Shown here piece after piece: positions 14,718 through 22,272 of a DNA stretch of 33,823 nucleotides (within the stretch, counting starts at the first letter, position 1; each line of letters begins with the position of its first letter). Where the stretch lies: assembly GCA_002842145.1 (NCBI GenBank), contig PHCF01000018.1, forward strand, positions 1 through 33,823. The letters run 5' to 3'. The notes under the pieces are model-generated. The model had not been told where the DNA came from, searched no databases, and was given only the letters and a program-made list of their open reading frames with translations. The DNA comes from Betaproteobacteria bacterium HGW-Betaproteobacteria-6 (GTDB lineage Bacteria; Pseudomonadota; Gammaproteobacteria; Burkholderiales; Rhodocyclaceae). A program made the translations under genes and the position numbers.

Positions 14718-16070
14718 TTAGCGAGCCGGTAATTGTACCGTGACCAATAGGCCTTTTGGCGTAATTGATGTGTCGAGTTTCAGCGTTGCGCCATGGAGTT
14801 CGGCGATGCGGGCGACGATGGCCAGCCCCAGGCCGCTGCCTGGCTGGCTACCCTGGTTGAGCCGGTGGAAGCGGCGGAGTACCGATTCGCGCTGGTCGAC
14901 CGGGATGCCCGGGCCGCTGTCAGCGACCGAAAGGGTGACGACTGTGTCGGTTCGCGCTACATCGACGCGCACCTGGCCGCCCTCGGGGGTATAGCGCACG
15001 GCGTTATCGACGAGGTTGCGGATCAGCACCCCAAGCCATTCGGGTTGCCCGGTGACTTGACAATCGGGGCTGGCGGCGAGGTCGAACTCGATGTTCTTGG
15101 CCAGAATCTGTGGCCCGAGATCGGCGCAGACTTCCTCGGCCAACCCGGCCAGATCAACGGTCTGGGGGGCAGGCAGGCCGGATTCAGGATCGAGGCGAGC
15201 CAGATGCAGCATCTGGTCGACGAGGTGGGCAGCGCGGGTCAGGCCGCTTTGCAACTGGTTCAGCGAGCGGTCGCGTTCGTCGTTGTCGCGGGCGCGCTGG
15301 GCGACCTGCAACTGGGCCTGCAGTGCGGCGAGCGGTGTGCGCAGTTCGTGCGCGGCATCTGCGGTGAAGCGGCGTTCGGCTTCGAGGGTGTGTTCGACGC
15401 GCTGGAAGAGGCCGTTGAGCGATTCGAGGAGGGTACGGATTTCTTCGGGGGCGGCGGCTGGATGCACAGGATGCAATTGCTGCGGGTCGCGGCTGGCAAT
15501 CTGGTGCGCGATGCCATCCAGGGCGGCAAACCCGCGCCGGGTGGCAAGCCAGACCCAGAGGCCGATGAGTGGCAGGCCAAAGAGTGCCGGGAGGAGCAGG
15601 CGCCAGGCAATGTGGCCGATCAGTTCGTCGCGGACGTGGTGGTTTTCGCTGACCTGGACCTGCAGGTTGTGGTCCTCGTTCCACTGGCTGTAATGCCGCC
15701 AGTGGCCATCGTTGCCGGTACGCGTTTCGGAAAAGCCGATTTCTTCGGTCAACGGGGATTTCGGGGCATTTTTCGAACGCATGAGCAAGGTGCCGTCATC
15801 GCGCCAGATCTGGAAACGCAGGCGACGCTGGTATTTGTGCGTGGCTTCGCCAAGATCCTCGATGTCGTCACCCTCGTCGTGGCTGGCCAGGGCAAGCAGG
15901 GTCTGGGCGGCCTGGGTCAGCTGGGCGTCGAACAGTTCATCGACTTCGTGGTGGGCGTCGATGTAGCTGAAAACCATGGTGACGAGCCAGGCGGCAGCGA
16001 CACCGCCGAGCAGGAGGCCGAGCAGGCGGCGGCGCAGCGAGAACCAGACGGTGGTGGTTTCGCCGCTCAT
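14718..16070 (-). CDS. qseC: QseC/PmrB-like sensor histidine kinase
   Basis: 450 residues. A membrane helix at about 15-36 is followed by a periplasmic sensor domain rich in His and acidic residues (about 37-155), a second helix (about 158-180), a HAMP-like segment, and HisKA with the phosphorylated His in F-T-A-D-A-A-H-E-L-R-T-P. The ATPase domain has N-L-V-D-N-A, D-S-G-P-G-I and G-S-G-L-G-L boxes. It overlaps the response regulator gene by ATGA (16067-16070), so the pair is translationally coupled. It is the last gene of the SHP-DHC-b561 operon. The symbol is by family similarity; the signal sensed is unknown, and a redox or metal cue is plausible from the context. Confidence 0.88.
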   Translation of the reverse strand: MSGETTTVWFSLRRRLLGLLLGGVAAAWLVTMVFSYIDAHHEVDELFDAQLTQAAQTLLALASHDEGDDIEDLGEATHKYQRRLRFQIWRDDGTLLMRSKNAPKSPLTEEIGFSETRTGNDGHWRHYSQWNEDHNLQVQVSENHHVRDELIGHIAWRLLLPALFGLPLIGLWVWLATRRGFAALDGIAHQIASRDPQQLHPVHPAAAPEEIRTLLESLNGLFQRVEHTLEAERRFTADAAHELRTPLAALQAQLQVAQRARDNDERDRSLNQLQSGLTRAAHLVDQMLHLARLDPESGLPAPQTVDLAGLAEEVCADLGPQILAKNIEFDLAASPDCQVTGQPEWLGVLIRNLVDNAVRYTPEGGQVRVDVARTDTVVTLSVADSGPGIPVDQRESVLRRFHRLNQGSQPGSGLGLAIVARIAELHGATLKLDTSITPKGLLVTVQLPAR

Positions 16071-16723
16071 TTGGGGATGGTGTAGCCGACGCCGCGCAGG
16101 GTACGGATCAGGTCGCTGCCAAGCTTTTTGCGCAGGTGATGGATGTGCACTTCAAGGGCGTTGCTGTCCGGTTCGTCGCGCCAGCCGTAGACCGATTGTT
16201 CGAGCTGGGTGCGCGTCAGGACGCGGCCGGCGTTTTCGAGCAGCATCTGGAGCAGAGAATATTCCCGGCTGGACAGTTCGATTTCCTGCCCGGCCAGCGT
16301 GACGCGGTGAGCGGCGAGATCAATGGCCAGTTCGCCGTGGGTCAGCAACGGGGCGGCACGGCCGGCGCTACGCCGGGTCAGGGCGCGGATGCGGGCGCTC
16401 AGTTCGTCGAGGTCGATGGGTTTGACGAGGTAGTCGTCGGCCCCGGCATCGAGGCCGGAAACCTTGTCGCCGGTGGCATCGCGGGCGGTCAGGATGAGGA
16501 TGGGCACGGTCAGCCCCCGGCCTCGGGCACGACTGAGGACATCCATGCCGGACAGGCGGGGCAGCCCGAGGTCGAGGACGACCAGATCGAAGCTTTCACT
16601 CTGCAGGGCCTGGTCGGCGGAATTGCCATCGCGCAGCCAGTCGACCGCAAAGCCGGCCTGGCGCAGGCCGACGGTCAGGCCGTCGCCCAGTTCGGGATCG
16701 TCTTCGACAAGCAGAATGCGCAT
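16067..16723 (-). CDS. qseB: QseB/PmrA-like OmpR-family response regulator
   Basis: 218 residues. The receiver domain has the acidic pair (VEDD), the phospho-acceptor Asp about residue 51 (LVVLDLGLPRLSG) and the conserved Lys near 101 (YLVKP). The C-terminal winged helix carries L-S-S-R-E-Y-S-L-L and the recognition region L-E-V-H-I-H-H-L-R-K-K-L. Family members bind CTTAA-type direct repeats phased by 11 bp; four such half-sites lie in front of this operon (18261-18299), so autoregulation is likely. It is 12 bp downstream of the b561 gene and overlaps the kinase gene. Confidence 0.92.
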   Translation of the reverse strand: MRILLVEDDPELGDGLTVGLRQAGFAVDWLRDGNSADQALQSESFDLVVLDLGLPRLSGMDVLSRARGRGLTVPILILTARDATGDKVSGLDAGADDYLVKPIDLDELSARIRALTRRSAGRAAPLLTHGELAIDLAAHRVTLAGQEIELSSREYSLLQMLLENAGRVLTRTQLEQSVYGWRDEPDSNALEVHIHHLRKKLGSDLIRTLRGVGYTIPK

Positions 16724-16735
16724 GGCGGGATTCTA

Positions 16736-17341
16736 TCAGCTTGCCAACCACCAGCTGGCGGCAGCGACCCAGACCAGCAGGAAGATGGCAGCCAGCGGCC
16801 GGGCCGAGGGGATGGCTTGGTCCGGCGAACCCTGTTTGTGGCCGGTAATCATGGCGCGAACCAGGTTTTCGCCGTGCAGCAGGCTGCCCGAAATGACGCC
16901 GGCAACATGGATGAAGACGACGGTGAGCATCGTTGCCGCCAGACCTTCGTGCAGTTCTTCCAGCCATTCGCCGCCGAGTTCGTTGTACATCGCCCAGCCG
17001 ACGAGGCCGGTGGCGATGCCGAGGCCGAGCAGCAGCATGATGGCCCAGCCGCCGGCCGGGTTGTGGCCGGTGTGGTGGGCCGGTTCGAGGCGGATCAGGC
17101 TGCGCAGGTAATCGACGACGGAACCGGGGCCGCGGACGAAATCGACGAAGCGGGCGTAGCGCGAGCCGATGAAGCCCCAGGGCAGACGGAAAAGGGCGAC
17201 AGCAACGACCACACTGCCGGACAAGACATGGACGAGCCGGAACGATTCGCTTTCGGAGGTTAGCCAGGCGAGGATGAAGCCGCCGACCATGAGCCAGTGG
17301 CCAAGGCGCACCGGCCAGTCCCAGACGAGAATTTTTTGCAT
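16736..17341 (-). CDS. Cytochrome b561 / hydrogenase-type b cytochrome
   Basis: 201 residues. Four to five membrane helices carry conserved histidines: RLGHWLM near residue 15, RLVHVLSG near 38, and E-L-H-E-G and V-F-I-H-V-A-G in the last helices. Together with the GxxxGxxMY-containing helix, these match prokaryotic cytochrome b561 proteins that pass quinol electrons to periplasmic c cytochromes. The gap to the diheme cytochrome gene is 3 bp. In known SHP operons this protein feeds the diheme cytochrome, which reduces SHP; I infer the same here. Confidence 0.88.
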   Translation of the reverse strand: MQKILVWDWPVRLGHWLMVGGFILAWLTSESESFRLVHVLSGSVVVAVALFRLPWGFIGSRYARFVDFVRGPGSVVDYLRSLIRLEPAHHTGHNPAGGWAIMLLLGLGIATGLVGWAMYNELGGEWLEELHEGLAATMLTVVFIHVAGVISGSLLHGENLVRAMITGHKQGSPDQAIPSARPLAAIFLLVWVAAASWWLAS

Positions 17342-17344
17342 GAT

Positions 17345-17806
17345 TTACTCCCGCAGTTCGCGGATGGAAATATCGTGTTCGCTGTAGCTGCCCCTGGCGG
17401 CATCTGGGTGGCAGGCCTCGCAGTTGGCGGCCGATTTGACGCGTGGATCGCGCCAGTATTTGGCCGGGATTTCGTCGTGCTTGCGGATGAAGCGCGAGGT
17501 CTGGGTAATGCGCGGCGGATTGCCGGCGTTGCCCAGGCGGCTGGCGTTGCCGGCATGGCGTTCGAGAAAGGCGCCGATTTCCTGCCCGGTTTTCTGGTCG
17601 ACCGTAGCATCGCTACCGAAGTGGTCGCTCAGGCCGGCCATCAGCTTGCGCCAGTCGGCTGCCTTGAGCAGCGCGGGTTGGTAGGCAATGTGACAACTGC
17701 TGCATTCAGTGGTGAAACTGGCTGGCGCGTTGGCCGGCATCGGCAGACGATCGGCCAGGGCCGGGAAGGCGCTGCCGAGCAGGGCTAAAAACAATAGGGA
17801 TTTCAT
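17345..17806 (-). CDS. Diheme cytochrome c (DHC family)
   Basis: 153 residues with a signal peptide (about 1-18, cleaved at ALA-D). Two heme motifs are visible: CSSCH near residue 36 and CEACH near 130. The arrangement E-C-S-S-C-H-I-A-Y-Q-P-A-L-L and a C-terminal W-R-D-P-R-V-K before the second motif are typical of DHC, the partner that reduces the sphaeroides heme protein. It sits 1 bp from the SHP gene and 3 bp from the b561 gene, so all three are co-transcribed. Confidence 0.88.
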   Translation of the reverse strand: MKSLLFLALLGSAFPALADRLPMPANAPASFTTECSSCHIAYQPALLKAADWRKLMAGLSDHFGSDATVDQKTGQEIGAFLERHAGNASRLGNAGNPPRITQTSRFIRKHDEIPAKYWRDPRVKSAANCEACHPDAARGSYSEHDISIRELRE

Positions 17807-17807
17807 T

Positions 17808-18212
17808 TCAGCGTACCTCGCTCAGGAAGGTGACGAAATCGGCCTTCTCGGCCGGCGTGCAGGCGCGACCGACGACTTCCTTGCAGTTCCGGCCGAACCA
17901 TTTCTCAACCTTGGCCGGGTCGCTCAGGCGATTCGGATTGGCAGCGACGGCCAGCGGCTTGATGGTCTTGCCGGTCACGGCATGCTCGCCGGCATTGAGC
18001 GGGTTGTCGGTGTGGCAACTGGTGCAGGCCGGCATCTTGTCGTTGATGGCAAAACGCTGGCGGAAGAAGGCGTCGCCGCGCTTGGCCGCGGGCGTGAAGC
18101 CGGCTTGCTGGCTGGTCGCTTCGGCGACATACATCTGACGAATCTGCTGCGGCGTTTCGGCGTGGCTGGCCAGGCTGGCGAGCAGCAGCGCTACGGCGGG
18201 AATGGCTTTCAT
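17808..18212 (-). CDS. SHP-type monoheme cytochrome (DUF1924 family)
   Basis: About 134 residues after a signal peptide ending ASHA-E. One heme motif, CTSCH, follows P-A, with the NP..AGEH..TGK segment after it and a Cys pair near the C-terminus (C-K-E-V-V-G-R-A-C) that should form a disulfide, as in SHP of Rhodobacter. SHP proteins are high-spin cytochromes with an unusual Asn ligand that binds O2 or NO; their exact role is unsettled. Two consecutive ATGs exist (18215 and 18212). I take the second because GGAGAG (18223-18218) is only 2 bases from the first and 5 from the second. It is the first gene of the operon, with phased half-sites upstream. Confidence 0.85.
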   Translation of the reverse strand: MKAIPAVALLLASLASHAETPQQIRQMYVAEATSQQAGFTPAAKRGDAFFRQRFAINDKMPACTSCHTDNPLNAGEHAVTGKTIKPLAVAANPNRLSDPAKVEKWFGRNCKEVVGRACTPAEKADFVTFLSEVR

Positions 18213-18244
18213 CATCGCTCTCCTTTTTGTGTTGATGGGAAAGG

Positions 18245-18299
18245 AGTGTAGGGAGCGAGTCTTAAAGCCGCCTTAGGCGAAACTTAAGCGGGGATTAAG
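18245..18299 (-). promoter_or_regulatory. SHP operon promoter with four 11-bp-phased QseB/PmrA-type half-sites
   Basis: On the minus strand, hexamers CTTAAT (from 18299), CTTAAG (18288), CCTAAG (18277) and TTTAAG (18266) begin exactly 11 bases apart. The first pair is a canonical PmrA/QseB-type box. A -10-like TACACT (18250-18245) lies 10 bases after the last half-site, the distance expected when an OmpR-family activator covers the -35 region. Confidence 0.65.
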
Positions 18300-18368
18300 G
18301 CTAAGATTCGGGCCGCGGGGACGTGCCCCGTGATCCACTGTTCAGGAATGCAAGACCGGAAGCCAGCC

Positions 18369-18662
18369 ATGAAACTCCAGCATCTGTCGATTGGCGCCCG
18401 TTTCGAATACGAGGGCGTTACCTATGTCAAAACCGGGCCGCTGACGGCCAGTTCGGAAGCCGGCGGGCAGCGCATCATCCCGCGCCATGCCGTGCTGCGG
18501 CCGCTCGATGTCCCGGCCACGGAAGGCAAGGGCAAGCTGGCGGCGCCGGTGGTGCGCAAGGCGTTCAACAGCTTTTTCGAAACCTGCAACCGGCTGGTCG
18601 GCGAAGCCGGGCAGGCCGAACTGGAGCAGGCGCGCCAGCGTTTCCTGAAAGCGATCGATTAG
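18369..18662 (+). CDS. Small protein of unknown function
   Basis: 97 residues from ATG 18369, with GGAAG (18358-18362) six bases upstream. It has no signal peptide or membrane segment. The N-terminal half looks like a small beta fold (R-F-E-Y-E-G-V-T-Y-V-K-T-G-P-L) and the C-terminal half is a helix with F-N-S-F-F-E-T-C-N. I do not recognise the family. It is transcribed away from the SHP operon, from the region holding the phased half-sites, and ends just before a bidirectional terminator. Confidence 0.65.
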   Translation: MKLQHLSIGARFEYEGVTYVKTGPLTASSEAGGQRIIPRHAVLRPLDVPATEGKGKLAAPVVRKAFNSFFETCNRLVGEAGQAELEQARQRFLKAID

Positions 18663-18670
18663 CCGGATCC

Positions 18671-18699
18671 CACGGTCAACCGGGAAAAAGGCAAAAAAA
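18671..18699 (+). repeat. Dispersed repeat, copy 2
   Basis: CACGGTCAACCGG, then GAAAAAGGCAAAAAAA, starting 9 bp after the stop of the small unknown gene and running into the stem of the bidirectional terminator. Confidence 0.6.
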
Positions 18700-18727
18700 T
18701 GGAAGGCATCGGCCTTCCATTTTTTTT
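18693..18727. terminator. Bidirectional Rho-independent terminator
   Basis: An A-run, then ATGGAAGGC (18699-18707), loop ATCG, GCCTTCCAT (18712-18720) and seven T residues. The flanking A and T runs let it stop transcription from both convergent genes. Confidence 0.9.
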
Positions 18728-18742
18728 GAGCTTGCCGGATGC

Positions 18743-19297
18743 TTAGAAGTTGATGCCGACCTTGGCCAGTAGCGCCCAGTTTTCGAAGCTGACGTTGTTG
18801 CTTTCGCTGGTATTCAGGTAGCGCAGATCGAGGCCAGAGTAGTAAGTTCCCTTGCGGTAGTTGGCGCCGACCACGGCACCGTAGCCGAACAGGCTCTTGT
18901 CGGCCCGGCCGTTGTCTGCCTGGACAACGCCAAGCACCGGGCCGGCGCCGACCGAGAAGCCGCCGCCGACCGGCAGCGTGTAGCGCGGCGAGAGCTCGAA
19001 GGAGGTCGCCTTCATGCCGGATTCGTCGGTGTGATTGATCTGGACATGGGTGCGAATGCGATTGTCCGGCGTCTGGATCAAGCCGCAATTCATGTTGAAG
19101 TCGAGACCGTAGACGAACATCGAGTCGTCATTGCTGGCCGGAGCGCCCATGACACCGACGCTGACCGCGACGCTCGGCTCGAACTTGAAGCCGGATTGCA
19201 GGCCGGGGAAGAATTTCAGGCCGTCGGCATGGCTGGCCGTGGCGCCGAGCGCCAGGCCGGCGAGGAGGAGGGTGGATGCAAGGCGATTGAGTTTCAT
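18743..19297 (-). CDS. Small outer-membrane beta-barrel protein
   Basis: 184 residues with a signal peptide (about 1-24, ASHA-D). The rest is alternating amphipathic strands (SVAVSVGV, SFELSPRYTLPV, GFSVGAGPVLGV, YYSGLDLRYLN) ending in Phe (LLAKVGINF), the outer-membrane assembly signal. The size fits an 8-strand barrel, resembling YfaZ-like proteins; the ligand is unknown. It has its own promoter (see 19363-19405) and a terminator downstream. Confidence 0.8.
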   Translation of the reverse strand: MKLNRLASTLLLAGLALGATASHADGLKFFPGLQSGFKFEPSVAVSVGVMGAPASNDDSMFVYGLDFNMNCGLIQTPDNRIRTHVQINHTDESGMKATSFELSPRYTLPVGGGFSVGAGPVLGVVQADNGRADKSLFGYGAVVGANYRKGTYYSGLDLRYLNTSESNNVSFENWALLAKVGINF

Positions 19298-19362
19298 GGT
19301 CTCTCCAGTTCGGTGGTGATTGTCGGGGGCAGCGGCGCAGTAGCCTGGCTGCAGGCTGAGCG

Positions 19363-19405
19363 ACTATAGCCGGCTGTATTCGGGGGGTCTGTGACCTAGG
19401 TCGCT
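19363..19405 (-). promoter_or_regulatory. CRP/FNR-type class II promoter of the small barrel gene
   Basis: TGTGACCTAGGTCGCT (19390-19405) contains the 10-bp palindrome GACCTAGGTC and resembles CRP/FNR-family sites. On the minus strand a -10 hexamer TATAGT (19368-19363) predicts a start near 19356. The dyad centre is then at about -41.5, the class II activator position. Confidence 0.5.
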
Positions 19406-19412
19406 TAGCCGC

Positions 19413-19904
19413 CTATTTCTTGAGCATTAGGTCCTGAGCAGCATCCAGATCGACTTTCCGGATCAGGCCCATTTTTTTCTGAACGACCTGACCGTTGCGG
19501 TCGATGAACAGCGTATAGGGCAGGCCGCCCCTGGTGTTGCCGAGGGCCTGCATGAGCGGCAGGCCCTGAGCCTTGGCGATGACCACCGGGTAATCCATTT
19601 CGTAGGCCTTGGCGAAGTCCTTGGCCGGTTCGGCCTTGTCCTCGATGCCGATGCCCAGGACCTCAATCTTGCCTTTGTTGGCGGCACGGAACTTGATCAG
19701 TTCGGGGATTTCGGCACGGCACGGGCCGCACCAGCGAGCCCAGAAATTGACGACGAGCGGTTTGCCCCTGTAACGCTCGAGGGCGACCGGCTTGTCGTCG
19801 AGATCGTTGAGCGTGGCGGCGAAGAGCGGGGCGGAGGAAATCTGGTCTGCTACGGTCAACCCGGAAAAAAGGCCAAAAATGAAAAGCGAAAACAGCTTTT
19901 TCAA
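19413..19904 (-). CDS. TlpA-like periplasmic thioredoxin
   Basis: 163 residues. A signal peptide (1-19) is followed by a thioredoxin fold with the active site W-C-G-P-C, preceded by the L-V-V-N-F-W-A strand; the cis-Pro region is G-L-P-Y-T. It is probably a thiol-disulfide reductant in the periplasm. It overlaps nosY by ATGA and closes the nosFLY operon, so keeping NosL or NosZ copper-ligand cysteines reduced is a reasonable guess. Part of the signal-peptide coding region is a copy of the dispersed repeat. Confidence 0.9.
   Translation of the reverse strand: MKKLFSLFIFGLFSGLTVADQISSAPLFAATLNDLDDKPVALERYRGKPLVVNFWARWCGPCRAEIPELIKFRAANKGKIEVLGIGIEDKAEPAKDFAKAYEMDYPVVIAKAQGLPLMQALGNTRGGLPYTLFIDRNGQVVQKKMGLIRKVDLDAAQDLMLKK
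19851..19884 (+). repeat. Dispersed repeat, copy 3 (inside the TlpA-like signal peptide)
   Basis: TACGGTCAACCCGG, then AAAAAAGGCCAAAAATGAAA. Read on the minus strand it encodes most of the signal-peptide core of the TlpA-like protein. Confidence 0.6.
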
Positions 19905-20728
19905 GGAAGGTCACCACGGCGGAAGATGAAGTAGCCGATGGTAGCACTGACCACGCCGAGCGCTGCCGGGTAGGCCAAGGCGAAAACCTTGTAGCCGGCC
20001 GTGCCGAACAGGTCGAGGATGACGTAGGCGGAGGGGCCGAGGACGATCAACTGTGGGTCGAAGAGGGCCAAGGCCGCGGTGCGGAAGACCTGTAGCGGAT
20101 TGGCCAGGGCCAGCGTGACGGCGAGTTCGGGTGCCACCTTGCCCTGGATCATGACGCCGAGCAGGATCAGGTCGAGAAAGAGCAGCAGGAAAAGCCAGAC
20201 CATGAAGGCGGCGCCCTGCGCCATGTCGGTGGTGCGGGCGATGGCCGAGATGAGCATGCCGATGCCGAGGAAACAGGCGGCCATGACGGCGAGCAGGGCA
20301 GTGTAGTAGCCGAACATGTCCCACGGCACTTCGATGCCCTGGATGGTCGCCCAGATCACGGCGCCGAGCATGGCCAGGAAGACGGGCGCGAAGACCACGA
20401 TGTAGCGACCGACGATCTTGCCCCAGAACCACGCCGACAGCGATACCGGCAACGACAGCAGGTATTCGAAGACGCCGGCCTCGCGGTCGCCGGCCACCGA
20501 ACGTACCGTGGTGATCAGCACGAAGATGGGCAGAATGGCCATGGTCAGCTGGATGTAGGTGACGAGCAGGCGCGACAGGCCGATAAAGCCAAGGACGCGC
20601 GACTCGGTCAGGCCGAAGAGGAAGAGCAGGGCGACGATGCCGCCGAAAACCAGGGTGTAGATCTGGAACCAGCGGGCGCGCAGCGATTCGACGATATCCA
20701 GTTTGGCGGTCAGCCACAGTTGTTTCAT
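19901..20728 (-). CDS. nosY: NosY, ABC-2 type permease for NosZ copper-site maturation
   Basis: 275 residues with about six membrane helices. The N-terminal A-K-L-D-I-V-E-S-L-R-A-R-W amphipathic stretch and the R-S-V-A-G-D-R-E-A-G-V-F-E-Y-L-L-S-L-P coupling region are typical of NosY-like ABC-2 permeases. It starts directly after the nosL stop (20729) and ends in an ATGA overlap with the TlpA-like gene. With NosF it would form the transporter that works with NosD in CuZ assembly. Confidence 0.93.
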   Translation of the reverse strand: MKQLWLTAKLDIVESLRARWFQIYTLVFGGIVALLFLFGLTESRVLGFIGLSRLLVTYIQLTMAILPIFVLITTVRSVAGDREAGVFEYLLSLPVSLSAWFWGKIVGRYIVVFAPVFLAMLGAVIWATIQGIEVPWDMFGYYTALLAVMAACFLGIGMLISAIARTTDMAQGAAFMVWLFLLLFLDLILLGVMIQGKVAPELAVTLALANPLQVFRTAALALFDPQLIVLGPSAYVILDLFGTAGYKVFALAYPAALGVVSATIGYFIFRRGDLP

Positions 20729-21217
20729 TTACTTGCCCTTGGCCATTATGTGCTGGCGCATGTCGGTGAAAGCGAGGCTGCCCGGCATCGGTGTCGAGAC
20801 GGCAGCAAAGTTGTAACCCATCGGCGAGGTCTTGGTGATGAACTGGGCGTGTCTGGGGTCGAGCCAGATCATCTCCTCGCGGCTCTTGCTGTTGAAATCG
20901 GCGACCCACATGCGGGTGGCGGCGTCGGCCAGCCATGGGTATTTTTCGGCTTTTCCCATGAGCCAGAAGGCGAGGCAGCCGGGGTCGTCGAACTTGAAAA
21001 CGGTGTTGTCCGGCCCACCGCGTATCTCGGCGCCAAAGCGACGGTCGGAAATGACCATGCTGCACCGTACGCAGGTGTCGCGGTCCCACTTGATCTCGGC
21101 CATGCCCTCCGGCCAGTTGTCTTTCTTGCAGCCAGACAGCGCGGCGGCCAGCGGCGTCAGAAGCAGACCGCCGAGTCCGAGGCGGTTGAGGAAGTCACGG
21201 CGATGGTGGTCGCACAT
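20729..21217 (-). CDS. nosL: NosL, copper-chaperone lipoprotein
   Basis: 162 residues. The N-terminus has a twin-arginine-like RRDFL followed by a hydrophobic stretch and the lipobox L-S-G-C (C about 30), so it should be an outer- or inner-membrane lipoprotein. The NosL copper motif D-T-C-V-R-C-S-M follows, with the F-D-D-P-G-C and M-G-Y-N-F-A-A conserved parts. NosL delivers Cu(I) to NosZ. It lies 2 bp after nosF and adjoins nosY. Confidence 0.95.
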   Translation of the reverse strand: MCDHHRRDFLNRLGLGGLLLTPLAAALSGCKKDNWPEGMAEIKWDRDTCVRCSMVISDRRFGAEIRGGPDNTVFKFDDPGCLAFWLMGKAEKYPWLADAATRMWVADFNSKSREEMIWLDPRHAQFITKTSPMGYNFAAVSTPMPGSLAFTDMRQHIMAKGK

Positions 21218-21219
21218 GC

Positions 21220-22071
21220 TCAGTTCTCGGACAGCGACAGGTCGCTGACCAGCGCCGTGTAGCGGGAAATAATACCGAGGAAACGCAGGCGGTCCGGGCC
21301 GGCGATCTCACCTTCCCAGATGCGGTTGTCGTCGCGGCTGGCCAGATTCCAGCCATCCAGTGCCTTGGCGAAGGCCGGCTCGAAGCGGCTGAGGACGATG
21401 CGGCAGGCCAGCCGGGCGGTCAGCGTCACGGCATCGGCCACCTTGTCGTCGAGGACGACCTTGCCCATGTCCATTTCGATGACCCGATTGACCAGCGCTG
21501 AAACCTCATCGAGGCGGTGGCTGGAGATGATCATCGTGGCGTCGTCGAGGCGTTCGGCCAGCAGGTCGAAGAAGATCTTGCGGGCTTCGGGGTCGAGGTT
21601 GGCGGCCGGTTCGTCCATGACCAGCACCCTCGCTTCCCGGCCGAGGGCAATGGCGATCAACAACTTCTGTTTCATGCCGCCGGAGAGGCGGACGAACTGG
21701 CGGGAAAGGATTTCTTCGACGTTGAGGCCAAGGCGTCGGGCGATGGTGTGGATGCGCTGTGGGTCGGTTCCGCACAGCGATGCCGAGAAATTGATCAACT
21801 GGCCGACCGGCATCTTGAGCGGTGGCGGCAGTTGCGGCACGAAACCGATGCTGCCGAGCACTTCGGTGCGGTTGCTGCGCGGGTCGAGGCCATTGATGGC
21901 GACCTCGCCATCGTGCGTGTATTCACCGAGCAGGCAACGGATCAGCGTGGTCTTGCCGGCGCCGTTCGAACCGATCAGGGCGACGCGTTCGCCGATGCCA
22001 ATATTGAGGCTGATGCCATCGAGGACCCGGGCTTTACGGAAAGTCTTGGCGATGTTCTTGAACTGGATCAT
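21220..22071 (-). CDS. nosF: NosF, ABC transporter ATPase
   Basis: 283 residues. It has Walker A (GSNGAGKTT), signature LSGGMKQKL, Walker B (VLVMDEPAANLD) and an H-loop (SSHRLDE). It is the first gene of the nosFLY-tlpA operon, whose spacing is 2 bp or less. The start at 22071 gives the normal NosF N-terminus (M-I-Q-F-K-N). No ribosome site precedes it and the best promoter leaves almost no leader (see the promoter entry). Confidence 0.95.
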   Translation of the reverse strand: MIQFKNIAKTFRKARVLDGISLNIGIGERVALIGSNGAGKTTLIRCLLGEYTHDGEVAINGLDPRSNRTEVLGSIGFVPQLPPPLKMPVGQLINFSASLCGTDPQRIHTIARRLGLNVEEILSRQFVRLSGGMKQKLLIAIALGREARVLVMDEPAANLDPEARKIFFDLLAERLDDATMIISSHRLDEVSALVNRVIEMDMGKVVLDDKVADAVTLTARLACRIVLSRFEPAFAKALDGWNLASRDDNRIWEGEIAGPDRLRFLGIISRYTALVSDLSLSEN

Positions 22072-22078
22072 GTCGGGG

Positions 22079-22120
22079 ATTATAGGTAGGGCGCGGAAAT
22101 CGGCTTTGAACCTGCATCAA
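22079..22120 (-). promoter_or_regulatory. Candidate FNR-type promoter of nosFLY
   Basis: On the minus strand a perfect -10 TATAAT spans 22084-22079. TTGATGCAGGTTCAA (22120-22106) has one perfect FNR half (TTGAT) and a second half TCAA shifted by one base from ideal spacing. A 14-mer from 22120 is centred 29.5 bp before the -10, which is about -41.5 from the predicted start. The predicted start is 22074-22071, at or next to the nosF ATG. Confidence 0.5.
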
Positions 22121-22272
22121 AAAAATGCGCGCCGGCCAGTTGTCGATGGGAAGTGACACGGGGACAGGCCGAAATGCATGCATTAGCAAAAATTTATATT
22201 ATTACTTTTGTCGTAATTGTGTGGTTTGCCTGCCTCTGTTATCGTTGAATAAATTCCGAAAAGTTCAAAAAT

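Noticed and set aside
15746-15755. CGGTCAACGG as a seventh copy of the dispersed repeat
   Set aside because: Only ten bases resemble the core and no A-tract or GGCC follows; likely chance.
14793-16085. 430-codon plus-strand open frame
   Set aside because: Antisense shadow of the QseC-like kinase, which shows all kinase boxes on the minus strand.
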